From Cytidiella melzeri (lineage: Eukaryota > Basidiomycota > Agaricomycetes > Polyporales > Irpicaceae): a stretch of 64,000 bases of DNA. The stretch is taken from assembly GCA_022592445.1 (NCBI GenBank), contig JABYQR010000166.1, forward strand, positions 1 to 64,000, written 5' to 3'. The notes below the pieces were generated by a model. The model did not search any database. It was given only the letters and a program-made list of their open reading frames with translations, and was not told the DNA's origin. The stretch's first letter is position 1, and every line of letters starts with the position of its first letter. Shown in pieces: positions 1 to 11,350 of this stretch. The position numbers were made by a program, and so were the translations under genes.

Positions 1-157
1 CATCAAATCATTACACCGCACTGTTATGAAATTTATTACCACCTGTATTACCCCATCAAATTCCCACAGTTTGGGGGACAAAAAGGTCACATCTGAAAAA
101 GCATCAATGCGCTGGCGCGAACTGGAACGATTCTTCTTCATTCTTCAGGAATCGTAA
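1..157 (-). repeat. E1 repeat, left end, reverse orientation
   Basis: The window opens inside a copy of the non-coding repeat E1. Read on the minus strand it starts at about 157 with a TTACGATTCCTGAAGAATG-like end and runs off the window edge. It is nearly identical to 345-500 in the opposite direction and to the left ends of the E1 copies at 811 and 38024. No coding capacity is seen. Confidence 0.7.
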
Positions 158-344
158 AACTCAACTTCTGTGATTGGCATCAAGACCCTACCAACCCAGA
201 CAACCTTTGGGAGGCTTGCCAAACCTCTCCATGGCTGAATTGTCTCGACTGTGTTGCCAGAACCTCCCTCGTTTCTACTGGCATGCTGACACCAATCCTA
301 CTCAGATCCCCCGCATACAATGTAACGCCACTGCGTCAACACCG
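158..344. other. Spacer between head-to-head E1 ends
   Basis: These 187 bp lie between two E1 left ends that point away from each other. A short open frame crosses the spacer, but nothing in it is recognisable. It could be old target DNA or a captured fragment. Confidence 0.35.
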
Positions 345-683
345 GTTACCATTCCTGAAGAATGAAGAAGAATCGTTCCAGTTCACGCCAGCGCATTGAT
401 GCTTTTTCAGATGTGACATTTTTGTTCCCCATACCGCGGGAATTTGATGGGGTAATACAGGTGGTGATAAATTTCATAGCAGTGCAGTGTAATGATTTGA
501 TGGTCTTTCATTTACTTTGTTATATGCCATACAAATGTTTGTGATGAACTGAATCTCCCCTCAAAAATCTGTTTCTGATTTTTGTACTGAACACATGTAC
601 ATGGATGGACACAATTTTTACATTATCAGATAGTCCTGCCCTTCAACAACACGCAGACATAAAAACTTTCATGGATGGATCCA
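345..683 (+). repeat. E1 repeat, left end, truncated
   Basis: A forward E1 left end starts at about 345 (TTACCATTCCTGAAGAATG) and mirrors 1-157 through base 500. From 500 to 683 it continues as AT-rich non-coding sequence. At 684 it is cut by the LTR of the gypsy element G-A. Confidence 0.6.
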
Positions 684-1439
684 ACTGACACGGAGACGGG
701 GCTCGATGTTACAAACAGGGACACAATGTGGATTACAACAACAAGGTGGTGGCAGGCGTGAAGCACAATGTGTTCAACAGCTATCAGACTTATTCAGAGA
801 TCTAGCCCAGTTACAATTCCTGAAGAATGAAGAAGAATTGTTCCAGTGTGCTCCAGCACATTGATGCCTTTTCAGATGTGACCTTTTTGTCCCTCAAAGT
901 GTGGGAATTTGATGGCAGAATACAGAAAGTAACAGTGTCAATAACAAAACAATGAATACAGCTGATGGCATCACACTGGCCTTGTTATCAGCCCTTTATG
1001 ACTTTGTATCAGATCACTTTGGCAATAAAAATGCACTTTTTGATTTTTACAGACTGGAAATGGGGACAAATCTGTACATAAAATACACCATTGGATAGCC
1101 CTATCTTGTGGCAACATCCTGGTACAATCATCCTGTCAATTGAAGTGGAATTGGACAAGTTATGACCAGTCTACTGAGAAAAGTCATCCAGACTCAGATT
1201 CAAACTCCACTCCTGCTGGCAAATGATGTCAAATTTTGGACAAGTACATGTGCAGCAATCTACAGACATTGCTTGCTCTCTGAACAAGGAATACAATCAG
1301 AAGACATGTCACAAACATTATTGGCTCTGAGCAAGAATTACCAGTACTTTGGAAGCTAACTACAAATTCTCAACCCCTACATTCTTGGACAATGTAAATC
1401 TATGGCTGCATTAGTAGTGAGTACTGTATCTGATCATTC

Positions 1440-3010
1440 CACAAAGTGTCACAACTGTTAGTTGCTCTCTAAGCAGGAGTTACAATCAGAACACAGCCTG
1501 TGGCAGTTCCAATGGGGGTGAGGCAGTTCAGACATCAACAGGGCATGGTTGCATCAGCAGCAAACACTGCGTCGGATTGTTGCGCAAAGTTTCACAACCA
1601 TTAGTTGCTCTCTAAGGAGGAGTTACAATCAGACCATAGCCTGTGGCAGTCCTAATGGGGGTGAGGCAGTTCAGACATCAACAGGGCATGGTTGCATCAG
1701 CAGCAAACACTGCGTCGGATTGTTGCGCAAAGTTTCACAACCATTAGTTGCTCTCTAAGGAGGAGTTACAATCAGACCATAGCCTGTGGCAGCCCTAATG
1801 GGTCTGAGGCAGTTCAGACATCAACAGGACATAGTTGCATCAGCAGCAAGCACTGCATTTGATTGTTACACAAAGTTTCACAACCAATAGTTGCTCTCTA
1901 AGGAGGAGTTACAATCAGACCATAGCCTGTGGCAGTCCTAATGGGTCTGAGGCAGTTCAGACATCAACAGGACATAGTTGCATCAGCAGCAAGCACTGCA
2001 TTTGATTGTTACACAAAGTTTCACAACCAATAGTTGCTCTCTAAGGAGGAGTTACAATCAGAACACAGCCTGTGGCAGTTCCAATGGGGGTGAGGCAGTT
2101 CAGACATCAACAGGGCATGGTTGCATCAGCAGCAAACACTGCGTCGGATTGTTGCGCAAAGTTTCACAACCATTAGTTGCTCTCTAAGGAGGAGTTACAA
2201 TCAGACCATAGCCTGTGGCAGCCCTAATGGGTCTGAGGCAGTTCAGACATCAACAGGACATAGTTGCATCAGCAGCAAGCACTGCATTTGATTGTTACAC
2301 AAAGTTTCACAACCAATAGTTGCTCTCTAAGGAGGAGTTACAATCAGACCATAGCCTGTGGCAGTCCTAATGGGTCTGAGGCAGTTCAGACATCAACAGG
2401 ACATAGTTGCATCAGCAGCAAGCACTGCATTTGATTGTTACACAAAGTTTCACAACCAATAGTTGCTCTCTAAGGAGGAGTTACAATCAGACCATAGCCT
2501 GTGGCAGTCCTAATGGGTCTGAGGCAGTTCAGACATCAACAGGACATAGTTGCATCAGCAGCAAGCACTGCATTTGATTGTTACACAAAGTTTCACAACC
2601 AATAGTTGCTCTCTAAGGAGGAGTTACAATCAGACCATAGCCTGTGGCAGTCCTAATGGGTCTGAGGCAGTTCAGACATCAACAGGACATAGTTGCATCA
2701 GCAGCAAGCACTGCATTTGATTGTTACACAAAGTTTCACAACCAATAGTTGCTCTATAAGCCGGAGTTACAATCAGAACACAGCTTGTGGCAGTTTCAAT
2801 AGAGATGAGGCAGTTCATACATCAGGCAGTTCTAGTGGAGCTGAGGCAGTTCAGACATCAACAAGATGTGGTTGCATCACCATAGAGCACTGCCTTTGAT
2901 TCTTCCTTACAGTTTCACAACCACCAGCTGCTCTATAAGCAGGAGTTATAATTAGAACACAGTCTATGGCAGTTTCAATGGAGATGAGGCAGTTCATACA
3001 TCAACAGGAC
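1440..3010 (+). repeat. 143-bp tandem repeat array in E1 copy 1
   Basis: A unit containing AGGCAGTTCAGACATCAACA recurs with an exact 143-bp spacing. The same base of the unit falls at 1541, 1684, 1827, 1970, 2113, 2256, 2399, 2542 and 2685. Units between about 1830 and 2690 are almost identical. The outer units, especially after 2750, are degenerate, as expected if the array grows from its centre. The short reading frames inside it are by-products of the repeat. Confidence 0.95.
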
Positions 3011-3643
3011 ACATGTAACTTGCTGTGGGAGTTGATCTAATGAGACACCCTCAAGCCCTTTTTTTTCTTACACAAGCAATTTTCCGTCATCAGCAGGGAA
3101 CACTGCACTAGATTCATGATAAGATATATGAAGCCCCTTGCAACCATTGGTGACTACCCTCATCAATGTATGGCTCGTGTTCCCGCAACCAGACTTATCA
3201 TTTGTAGTACAGTCACTTTATCCCAGATCAAGTTGCCTATCAATGGTGTCACCAATAGAAAATGTTTGTAATACAGTCAATATTATGACCAGATGGCTTG
3301 GCAAGGTCCTTAGTAGAAACAGAGTTGTTGACTGAGGTTCTTTTTGGTAACAAAGTCACACGTGCAATTAACTATTTCATGCTATATGATTTATTCAATT
3401 TGCTATTCATGACATAATCACTTGTAACCCTGCTCCTGCAGTTTACCAAATTTCATCTAGACTATTTCACATAGTTCAACACCATTAAGAAGAAGACGCA
3501 TGTCAAACAATCTTTATCTCCATGCTCTACTCCACAAACCTGTTTTAATTCTGTGCCCACACCCATTGTTGCACTTCAAACAATACAGCACAGTCTCTCT
3601 TCTTTCATGAATGATTGTGTGCTCCAGTGAAGACAAACCACTG

Positions 3644-4399
3644 TGTCATGGATGGCCTGACTAGCCCTTAATTTTCGCAATTTACCTCTTGTTTTTATCT
3701 GTAAAACTCCGGGCTACAACCTAGTTTCAATTCTCTCTGCATAAACTCCTTTGCACGTCTATTAAGCGCCCGTATCACGTGGCTTAGACGCTCCACACGG
3801 TCACATTACTTGCTACTACGTCACACTGGCATGTGACTTAGCTTAAGTAAGACCACATGGCTACAGACACATGGCTCAGCCCATAGCTAGGGTTTGACGT
3901 CATAGATACCATCCACATGGGCTCCTTATTGTTCTTTCCCTATTGTTCTCTTTATGGAAGGATGTTCTCACAGGTGTGGGAATGGAATACAATAGTTGGT
4001 CTCCTTTTAGATAGATTCTCTCACGGGTAGAGTTCTTGGCAAGGTCTAGACAATAGCTATTGTTCTCCTTTAGGTAGTTCTTTTGTTCTTCGTTCACATG
4101 GCTTCTTGCAAAGCCTGCCCTCAACATGGTCTGTGCGCAGGTCCCTGAAGTCTATATATACTGCTGCATGTACGCTCCTAGCCCCCATCTCGACCTCTTG
4201 GTCTTTACTGGGCTAGGTAAGCAACTCCCTCTTGTACTACATAGCTGGTAGTCACAATACTAACTTGGTCTTTACTGGGCTAGATATCTGTATAAGATTT
4301 ATAGCTGGTGAGAGCATTGTGCTATACGCCTGCCACCACCTCGTCGTCGTCTTCCACTCCGTGTCCCTAGTCGTTACGTCGAGCTCCGTCTCCGTGACA
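3644..4399 (+). mobile_element. Solo LTR, gypsy family A, inside E1 copy 1
   Basis: This 756-bp LTR begins TGTCATGGATGG and ends CCGTGACA. It is flanked by the 5-bp duplication CACTG (3639-3643 and 4400-4404). A TATA-like element lies at about 4151. The palindrome ACAATAGCTATTGT is at 4050-4063. E1 sequence resumes on both sides, so this insertion is younger than E1 copy 1. Confidence 0.93.
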
Positions 4400-5185
4400 C
4401 ACTGACTTACTGAACATTACTCATTAAAGAAGCTATTCCCAACAAAATTACTTGTTCGGGCTGCTACCAGCACCAAGTTTACTTACAAATCTGGCTCAAA
4501 AAGTCATATTTCATTCAATCTTCAGGAATTGTACTTGCCGCTTGCCGGCCTTGCTGGCGCTAGCAAAGACCAAGTTAGTATTGTGACTACCAGCTATGTA
4601 GTACAAGAGGGGGTTTGCTTACCTAGCCCAGTAAAGACCAAGAGGTCAAGGTGGGGGGCTAGGAGTGTACATGCAGCATCTTATATAGACTTCGGGGACC
4701 TGCGCACAGACCATGTTAAGGGCAGGCTTTGCAAAAAGCCGTGTGAACAAAGAACAATAGAACTGCCTAAAGGAGAACAATAGCTATTGTCTGGACTCTG
4801 CCAAGACCTCTACTTGTGAGAGAATCTATCTAAAAGGAGACTAGTTATTGTATTACATTCCCACACCTGTCATATCATCCTTCCATAAAGAGAACAACAG
4901 TGAAAGAACAATAGGAGTCCATGTGAGTGGTATCTATGATGTCAAACCCTAGCTATGGGCTGAGCCATGTGGTTGTAGCCATGTGGTCTTACATAGGTTG
5001 AGCCTGTGTGACATAGCAGCAAATAACGTGACCATGTAGAGCGTCTAAGCCACGTGATATGTGCACTTATTAGACATGCAAGGGGTTTGTGCAGAGAGGG
5101 TTGCAACTGGGTTTCAACCTGGTTTCCAGGGTAAAAACTAGAGGTAAAATGCAAAAAATAAGGGCTAGTCAGGCCATCCACGACA

Positions 5186-7260
5186 TTACCCCCCTCCTAA
5201 AATTGAGTGTCTTTGCAAAGCTTCACTGTGCTGTGGTGATAGAGGTCTTCCACCCATCTACAGAGATTCAGCAGAATTGCCCCGATTGTCCAGTCATAAG
5301 GATGCTAGGAAGTTTTTCCCCTTCTGGTGTTGTTGACTGGACGTTACCCGTCATTGTGATGTTCTTGAGATATCCAGACCGATGTGTGTGCCTTCATCCC
5401 AGCTAAGATCGTATATGGATGGATAGATTGTGCAAAGGAAAGCAGGGTCAGTCTGGGTATTGAATTCCCAAAAGTGCAAGTGGAGATCCGCAAAGAGTAA
5501 AGCTTTGATGACCCGGGGTGCTCTGGGGTTTGCTTTGTAGAAGTTGTCAATTGCTTCCTGACTATTCTAGAGGTTTCCAACTGGTTCCCAGCTATCGTGT
5601 TCATCTGAATACCCTACTCATTTGACAAGGAATTGCAATTTCTTCCAACGTCCGTGTAGCCTGCTGTCTAGCACCTTTTTGACAATTTACTGTTCTTATC
5701 CTTCTATGACTATCGGATCAGGAGGTGGAGGTACGTCTTTGCTGTTGTCGTGCCAGGGACTTAGACAGTTGATGTGGAAGACAGGGTGGAGTCGGAGATA
5801 GCTAGGCAGATCGAGCTTGTAGCCAAGATTGCCAATGTGTTCGATGACCTTGTACAGGCCAAGTTGTCGAGGACCGAGTTTAGGAGTAGCCTGGTGGATG
5901 TTAACGTTTTTAGTGTTCAGCCAGATTATGTCCCCTACTTGGAAGACGCGTGGAGATTGCTTCTCAGATTCGTAGAGTTGCTTCATCTTTTCTTTGCTTG
6001 GACAAAGAGCTGCTTCGGTCTCTTTGCGTACTCGAGCCATGTTGTCAAGGTGCTCATTGAGCAATGGGATATTGCTTCACTTGCCAACCAGTATGGTAAA
6101 GTTGGGGTGATATCCGCAGATGACCTCAAATGGTGTTTGTGAGTTACCCGCATGTACTCACAAGTTGAGTGCAAACTCAGCTGCCGGAAGATGATCAACC
6201 CAGTTGTCTTGTTGTTGCTGACAGAATAGACGCAGATACTGTTCAATATCCTGGTTTTTGCGTTCAACTTTGCCATTTCCTTGCAGATGATATGCAGTCG
6301 TGAAACCAGTCTCTATGCCTAGGCGGTGATAGAGCGCATGCATGAAGCATGCTGGAAACTGGATTCCTCGGTCGGAGAACACCATTTTGGGAATGCAGTG
6401 AAGTCAGAATACTTCTTGTAGTGTAGATGGGCAATCTCCTTAGAGTTAACCTTGGCAGTAGTAGGGATGATGTGCGTTTGATTGTGGTAGTGGTCAACGT
6501 AGACCGCAATCAAATCAAATCCCTTAAAGAGTGGCAGCTGAGTGATGAGATCTACACCAATGTGTTCCCAAGGTTCGATCGGAGTTTCCTGAGGCTGTAG
6601 TACCGCTTTAGGATGCGGAGCTGACTTGTAGCGTTGAAAGCAATCACAGCCCAGTACGTAAGTCTCTACAAAGGCATTCATCTTCAGCCACCAATAGTGT
6701 TGTGAGACTAGTTCTATGGTGCTGTGGTTGCCTGGATGACCAGCCAAGGGAGTGTCATGGCAAGATTTGACAATTTTGTAACAGAGCTCTCTGTTGTTAG
6801 GGATGTAGAGTTTTCTCTTGTAATAGATGAATACGTCACTCTCTGCCCATTTGACTAAACCGCCGTCAATTTTGTGAGGACCCTTCTTTAAAAGGGTAGC
6901 AAGAGCTTGTGTGACTTTTGCTTCTTGCTCCGTGCATTCTCGGATCTTTGATTCAAGCAGAGAAGTAGTAGCAAGTGCACTAGTAGCGAGGATCTGGAAG
7001 TGTTCCGGTTTCAGTACAACTTGATCTTTGTTGTCTTCTTTGTTTGTGACAGCGTGGGAGTGAAGACAAGAAAGAGGATTGGTATGTATCATGGTACTGC
7101 CAGGCTTGTGAACCAACACAAAGTTGAAGTCAGCCAAGAGTAATGACCAACGTGCTTGACGTCAAGTGAGGTGTTGCACAGTTTTCCAGTACTGCAGGTT
7201 TGTGTGATCTGTCTGTGATTGAATGGGGTTAGAATGGGAGATGAACCAGCCATAGTTGCA
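5186..7260 (-). pseudogene. G-A pol remnant (RNase H, integrase)
   Basis: From right to left on the minus strand: an RNase H end with a TDHTNLQYW motif (about 7200), an integrase zinc-binding segment, an integrase core with GVDLITQLP, and the integrase C-terminal region (6064-5696, FQVGDIIWL and HPVFHINCLSPWH). Frames change at about 7140, 6385 and 6064, so no complete polyprotein can be read. The family would encode Ty3/gypsy polyprotein functions. No chromodomain could be made out. Confidence 0.75.
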
Positions 7261-7634
7261 GTACTGACTAATTGAACGTACTGAGGAAGGCTTGCATAAG
7301 CCGGGCAATCCTGAAGCACCACGCATGAGCGCGAACCACATAAAGATGTCAGATGTATGCAGGACCTCTTCAATACCATACTCCGTATAAAGGTCATTTT
7401 GAAAGCCGCTACTATTGGCAGACAATGATTGCAAAAAACTCTGCAGGTTGAGGACGAACTTGATATATTGGCGAGTAAGATAAGTCTTCAGGTCCTCTGG
7501 GGTAACAGAAGTAGGGTGAAGGATGCAAGCAAATGCCTCAGAGCCACACGGGTTCATGAGGTTCAGCAACCCGTACTGCTGGATGAGTGAATGGACAAGT
7601 AGACAGCAATTTATGTTCAACAGTAGGAGAGACG
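7261..7634. other. Unassigned segment between G-A and G-B
   Basis: Both strands carry open frames of about 100 codons, and neither resembles a family I know. The stretch ends at the target duplication of G-B (AGACG, 7630-7634). Its continuation beyond G-B would be 19884-19951. It may be a piece of a disrupted host gene or a decayed part of G-A. Confidence 0.35.
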
Positions 7635-8988
7635 TGTTACAAACGGTCTTCACACTCTGCCATTCTCATTCTTTTCTCATATCAGTTGCTATCCATTTCT
7701 TTGCTCTTGTCGCGGAGCAACTGCTGCTATGCTGATAACCCTAAAAAGGGAGTGAAGTAGAGAGGAAGGGGGTGGATCTCCAACGACGACAACGAGGTCA
7801 AAGTCGATGATGAGCAGGCAAGCAGGCACTGAGGCCGGATACTGGCAGTGCAAATGACGAAGTTAGTAAGGTATGATACTAAGTTACATGCAGTAACTCA
7901 CCTGGCAGTGCAAATGACGAAGAGGTCAAGATGCAGAACCAGGGAGGGTAAGGGGTACTATATATACTGTGTCTGGGTGGTCTGTGCACCAGTTCCCACA
8001 CTAGGGACTGGAGTAACTGTGGGGCTGGAGTAACAATAGAACAATAAGGGACCAGGGTAACTGTCAAGGACCTGAGTAACTGTCAAGGACCAGGGTACAT
8101 AGAACAATAGGACTAGAACAATAGAACAATAGACAATAGAACAATAGTATCAGGAACAATAGGACAATAGGAACTGGGGGAATCCCTGGGGAATCCCTGG
8201 GGAATCCCTATCAATGGAAGTTGAACAATAGAACAATAGCCTAGGTTGATCTGGAACCGCTCCAGATTGAGTCTAGGGTTTAGGTCTGGACTATTGATAA
8301 ATAAGGCAGGATATCACGTGACCCGGGTTAGGGTTAGGTCCGGTAACACTCCTAGCCGGAAAATAAGCGCTCTAGATAGGCGCCTAAGGCTGTAAACTGG
8401 TGACATTATTGGAAAAATCCGGTCTCTGTTGGACTATCCATGTCAGCTCTGTCTTGACGATCCAACTCGTCCTTCCCCCATCACTTTCAATCCCTTGTCA
8501 TTTTCATTCAACACAGACTATTATGTCATTGACTTCCCTTTCTTTGTTCTTGTTACTTCGGACCTAACTCCGATTGGTCACCATTGCCTTGGTCCTACCC
8601 TTGGCTCTTCCATAACTCTGTTACCATTCTATTGGGTCAAACCCTATCTATCCCCTGTTTTGGGTTCAACCCCTTTTCTATTGTTCTGTGACTCATGTTC
8701 CATCTCTCTATTGTCTATTGTTCTTTCTTTCCAATCCATTGATTGGTTACCACTACATCGGACTGGTCCATAAGTAGTTAAGTCAACATGTATAAATAGC
8801 TGTTAGACATGGGGCTAGAACCTCAGTCTATCCACTTTGTATCAATATTCCTTCTATCAAACCATCATCTGTCTGCCACTGTGCTTGACAGAAACCGCGT
8901 GGCCTAGACCATCATTCAACCTTGTGTATAGCTACACCAAGGGGTTCTGACTTGACAACTTTTCTCTTGACAATAGTCGGTCTTAACA
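7635..8988 (+). repeat. 5' LTR of G-B (LTR family B), interrupted
   Basis: The LTR matches 19245-19883 except for an extra 738-bp LTR of another family at 7708-8445 and its duplicated GCTCT. It carries several CTATTGT motifs near 8690-8725 and a TATA-like ATAAATAGCTG near 8791. Confidence 0.85.
7708..8445 (+). mobile_element. Solo LTR, family C, inside LTR B
   Basis: This 738-bp LTR starts TGTCGCGGAGC and ends TATCCATGTCA. It is flanked by GCTCT at 7703-7707 and 8446-8450. The undisturbed target is seen in the sister LTR at 19313. The segment 8030-8240 holds about ten copies of ACAATAG, often AACAATAG. A TATATATACTG element lies at about 7961. No other copy of this family is in the window. 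Confidence 0.92.
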
Positions 8989-9137
8989 TTTGGATAGACT
9001 CTTCTGGGTCTACCCCGTGCACCAAGAATATCAACTTGATTGGCAACGACTGCAGTCTTGCTGCAATCCCTTATCATCCTCGCTAGCCTTAACCTAGATG
9101 GGAAGCAGCAACTAGACATATTAGACATCAGAAGCAT

Positions 9138-10832
9138 ATGACAGTAGGAGCCGAAACATCTCTCCCCTGCTACGGAAAACCACACTTTCTATACAAGAAG
9201 AAACAAGACGTCTATCTTGACCACAACAACAATTGGGAACATCGCACAGCTGATATTTGTCCCAATCGCGAACTAGCAAACCAGACAGTAAGACCGCCAC
9301 ACCCAGATTTTGAATTCGTGGACGTTGCCCAAGTTGAGCAACACTTGCGAGAAGCCAGAAGACGTGAGAAGAGACAAGCAGAAGTACCATCTGCTAGTAT
9401 CACAACACCACTATTGTTAAAAGAACTTACAGTAGCATTGAAGCCAACAATGAGCACTCCAAAGAAGCAATACAAACAGAAAGTACCGTGCAACCAACAA
9501 CAGATACTGCCACCCAAGCACCAAGGACTGAAAGAGAACAAAGGCCATTCACACCATTCACAACTCCTGATGATGACGACTTCTCGGCACCAGATCCATA
9601 TTGACCCCTCTTTCGACCCTATGACAGGGAAGGTAATGAGAAGAGGAGACAATCAGATTCTTCCAACCCCGAGTACCCATTTGACAGATACTCCGACACT
9701 CCAACAAATGACCGAGCACCACCTGAAAGCGAGTGGGAGAAGCTCAAACTCCGTGATCCCCAAGACTTTGACGGCAGGGCCCAGAAGTTTGACGAGAGGT
9801 GGACCAACATGTTGATGTACATCAGGATGCAGCCTAAGCGATTTGCTCTAGCCATACACAAGATTGTTTGTGTACTCAGTCACATGAACGGAGGAACAGC
9901 TGGAACATGGGCTATGCTAAAGAAGAAACAGTACCTGATGGAAGACTTCCCACACTGGAGAGAATTCTGCGAAGAAGCCTTGATGTTTTTTTCAAAGATA
10001 AAAGACTCAGAGAACGTGCATTGGCCAAGCTTGAAAGAGAAAATCAGGGTTCACGAACCATCCAAGAATACAACAATGACTTTTCCGTGTTGCTGGGCCA
10101 ATACGGTGAGAACAGAGATGAAACAGCGGTAATGGCTTGGTACAAGCGCAGACTCAAGTGGAGCCTCCTTCACGCCCTCCATAATCTATACCATCAGCTA
10201 GAAAGCCTCGGAGGAATGATGATAGAAGCACTCCGGCTAGAAACAAACCAATAACTCTTGATGCTTGATCTGGCTGCTCATAATGGCCGTGGCAGGAGTG
10301 AGGGGGGGGGGGGGCGGGGTGGAATCAATCTACTCAAACCCCCTACTCCAGCAACAGCCAAGCCACCGCAAGAGTCATGAGTGCTGCAGATTGTGAGTGT
10401 CATTTCAAAGACAACCTATGTTTCAGGTGCCACCAACCAGGTCACAAAGCTAACAACCTCTCTTTCCATCCCAACTACTGGCCAAATCAATGTGCGCAAC
10501 CTCGAGTGCAGAACCCGCCGCCTGCACTGCAAATTGCAACAGTGGTTGAAGGGGAAGAACCTAGCAACAACACAGTGGAGGCAAGAAGGGAGGAGGCTGG
10601 TCAAGAGGACGCCGGAGGAATTATCTGCTGCACGCATATTGGTGTGGAAAGCAATACAGGAGGAGCAAGCACGACTCGCCAAGGCATTTGTAATCAATAC
10701 GGAAGAGAGTGGACCCAGCAAGGTTTGGGGACTGCCGGATCACAAAAGAAGGATCTTCATGACCAGCAAGGACGCAGAAAACATGAGGGAGTGGAGAACA
10801 CAAGTAACTACCCGGGTGGAGCAGGGGGACGT
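9138..10832 (+). pseudogene. G-B gag-like polyprotein, frameshifted
   Basis: The reading runs through three frames. The segment 9138-9815 encodes a hydrophilic N-terminal part. A capsid-like retrotransposon gag region follows (9809-10254; about 9990-10254 reads LERENQGSRTIQEYNNDF, then a YKRRLKWSLL stretch). A zinc knuckle lies at about 10410 (CFRCHQPGHKANN). Changes of frame near 9990 and 10260 break it, and a run of G residues at about 10300 lies near the second break. No protease or RT motif follows before the LTR at 10833. Confidence 0.65.
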
Positions 10833-11338
10833 TGTCACAAACATGCGCACTTTTTCCCTTTTCTTTTCCTTTATTTTCCTTACCTTATCTTATCGATGGC
10901 ACATGGCTCCTGCATGTGATCAAGTACATGTGACAGACTGGTCACATGATCATAGAAGGTGCTGGAACATTGTGGAACATGGTAGAACATCGCATCATAG
11001 CACACCATATGTTCCCACGGCAGTGTTAGGAGTACAGACCCGGTACCAGGGGTCCTTGCTTGAGATGTATATAAACATACCCTGAAGCTCCCTAAGGACC
11101 TCAGATTCTACCTCCTGGTCTTTAGGTGATGTCCACCTTGTACTAGGTCTATCACTGTACTCTGTACTAATATATCCTGGTCTTTAGCTCACTGCTAGCT
11201 GATCCCTCGTCGTTGTGTCTCCATTCCTCCTCATCACACCTATCCTTGTTGTCATCATCCGCGCAAGCTAGCTCGTTGTTCCTGCATCCATCGTTGTCAC
11301 CCCCTTGCTCTGCATAGAGTTTGGTTGTGTTCCTGACA
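10833..11338 (+). repeat. 5' LTR of G-D (LTR family D)
   Basis: It begins TGTCACAAACATGCGC and ends TGTGTTCCTGACA, matching 18738-19235 with scattered substitutions and one small length difference. A TATA-like TATATAAAC lies at about 11068. It is preceded by a purine-rich tract (GGAGCAGGGGGACG) that could equally be the polypurine tract of the preceding gag-only element. Confidence 0.85.
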
Positions 11339-11350
11339 TTAGGTAGAATC

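Larger units (their letters stand above)
811..4563 (+). mobile_element. E1 repeat element, copy 1, non-coding with tandem array
   Basis: The left end is TTACAATTCCTGAAGAATG. Near the right end an inverted version (CTTCAGGAATTGTA, about 4522-4533) is followed by a 30-bp tail with a GC-rich hairpin that ends in CTAG. A second copy, inverted, lies at 35724-38024 and shares the flank structure, the array and the tail. Copy 1 is about 3.0 kb once the solo LTR at 3644-4399 is subtracted. I see no convincing gene and no clear target duplication. The CTAG terminus and near-terminal hairpin recall Helitrons, but the left end does not, so the class is undetermined. Confidence 0.65.
684..5185 (-). repeat. 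3' LTR of G-A (LTR family A), split by E1
   Basis: Two LTR pieces, 684-810 and 4564-5185, together match the solo LTRs at 3644-4399, 12858-13584 and the outer ends of 21593-42665. On the minus strand the LTR begins TGTCGTGGATGG and ends GTGTCA. The E1 insertion falls where the intact LTR reads GATCTAGCCCAGT followed by AAAGACCAAG. The LTR contains the palindrome ACAATAGCTATTGT. Confidence 0.8.
684..7260 (-). mobile_element. Ty3/gypsy retrotransposon G-A, 5' truncated, broken
   Basis: The element lies on the minus strand. Its 3' LTR is on the left (684-810 plus 4564-5185, split by an E1 copy). A purine-rich tract, read on the minus strand just right of 5185, abuts the LTR as a polypurine tract should. 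Further right come integrase and RNase H remnants in reverse order. No 5' LTR or intact RT is visible. The right boundary is only approximate, because sequence from about 7260 to 7634 no longer looks like gypsy. Confidence 0.7.

Noticed and set aside
1162..1359. A 65-codon frame shared by both E1 copies (also 37476-37673)
   Set aside because: Shared similarity follows from E1 homology. It is short and has no recognisable motif, so it was left as non-coding repeat.
1549..2899. Repeated 68-69 codon frames in the 143-bp array
   Set aside because: They arise from the repeat itself, since 143 is not a multiple of three and no frame runs through the array. There is no sign of a protein.
1440..3010. 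CRISPR array
   Set aside because: Direct tandem units with no spacers, in a eukaryotic genome.
3900..4127. A 75-codon antisense frame found in every family A LTR copy
   Set aside because: It is kept because LTR copies are similar; it lies in LTR U3/R sequence and is antisense to the promoter. No domain is seen.
10300..10320. G-run near 10300 as a functional site
   Set aside because: A simple homopolymer beside a frame break; more likely slippage or sequencing uncertainty.
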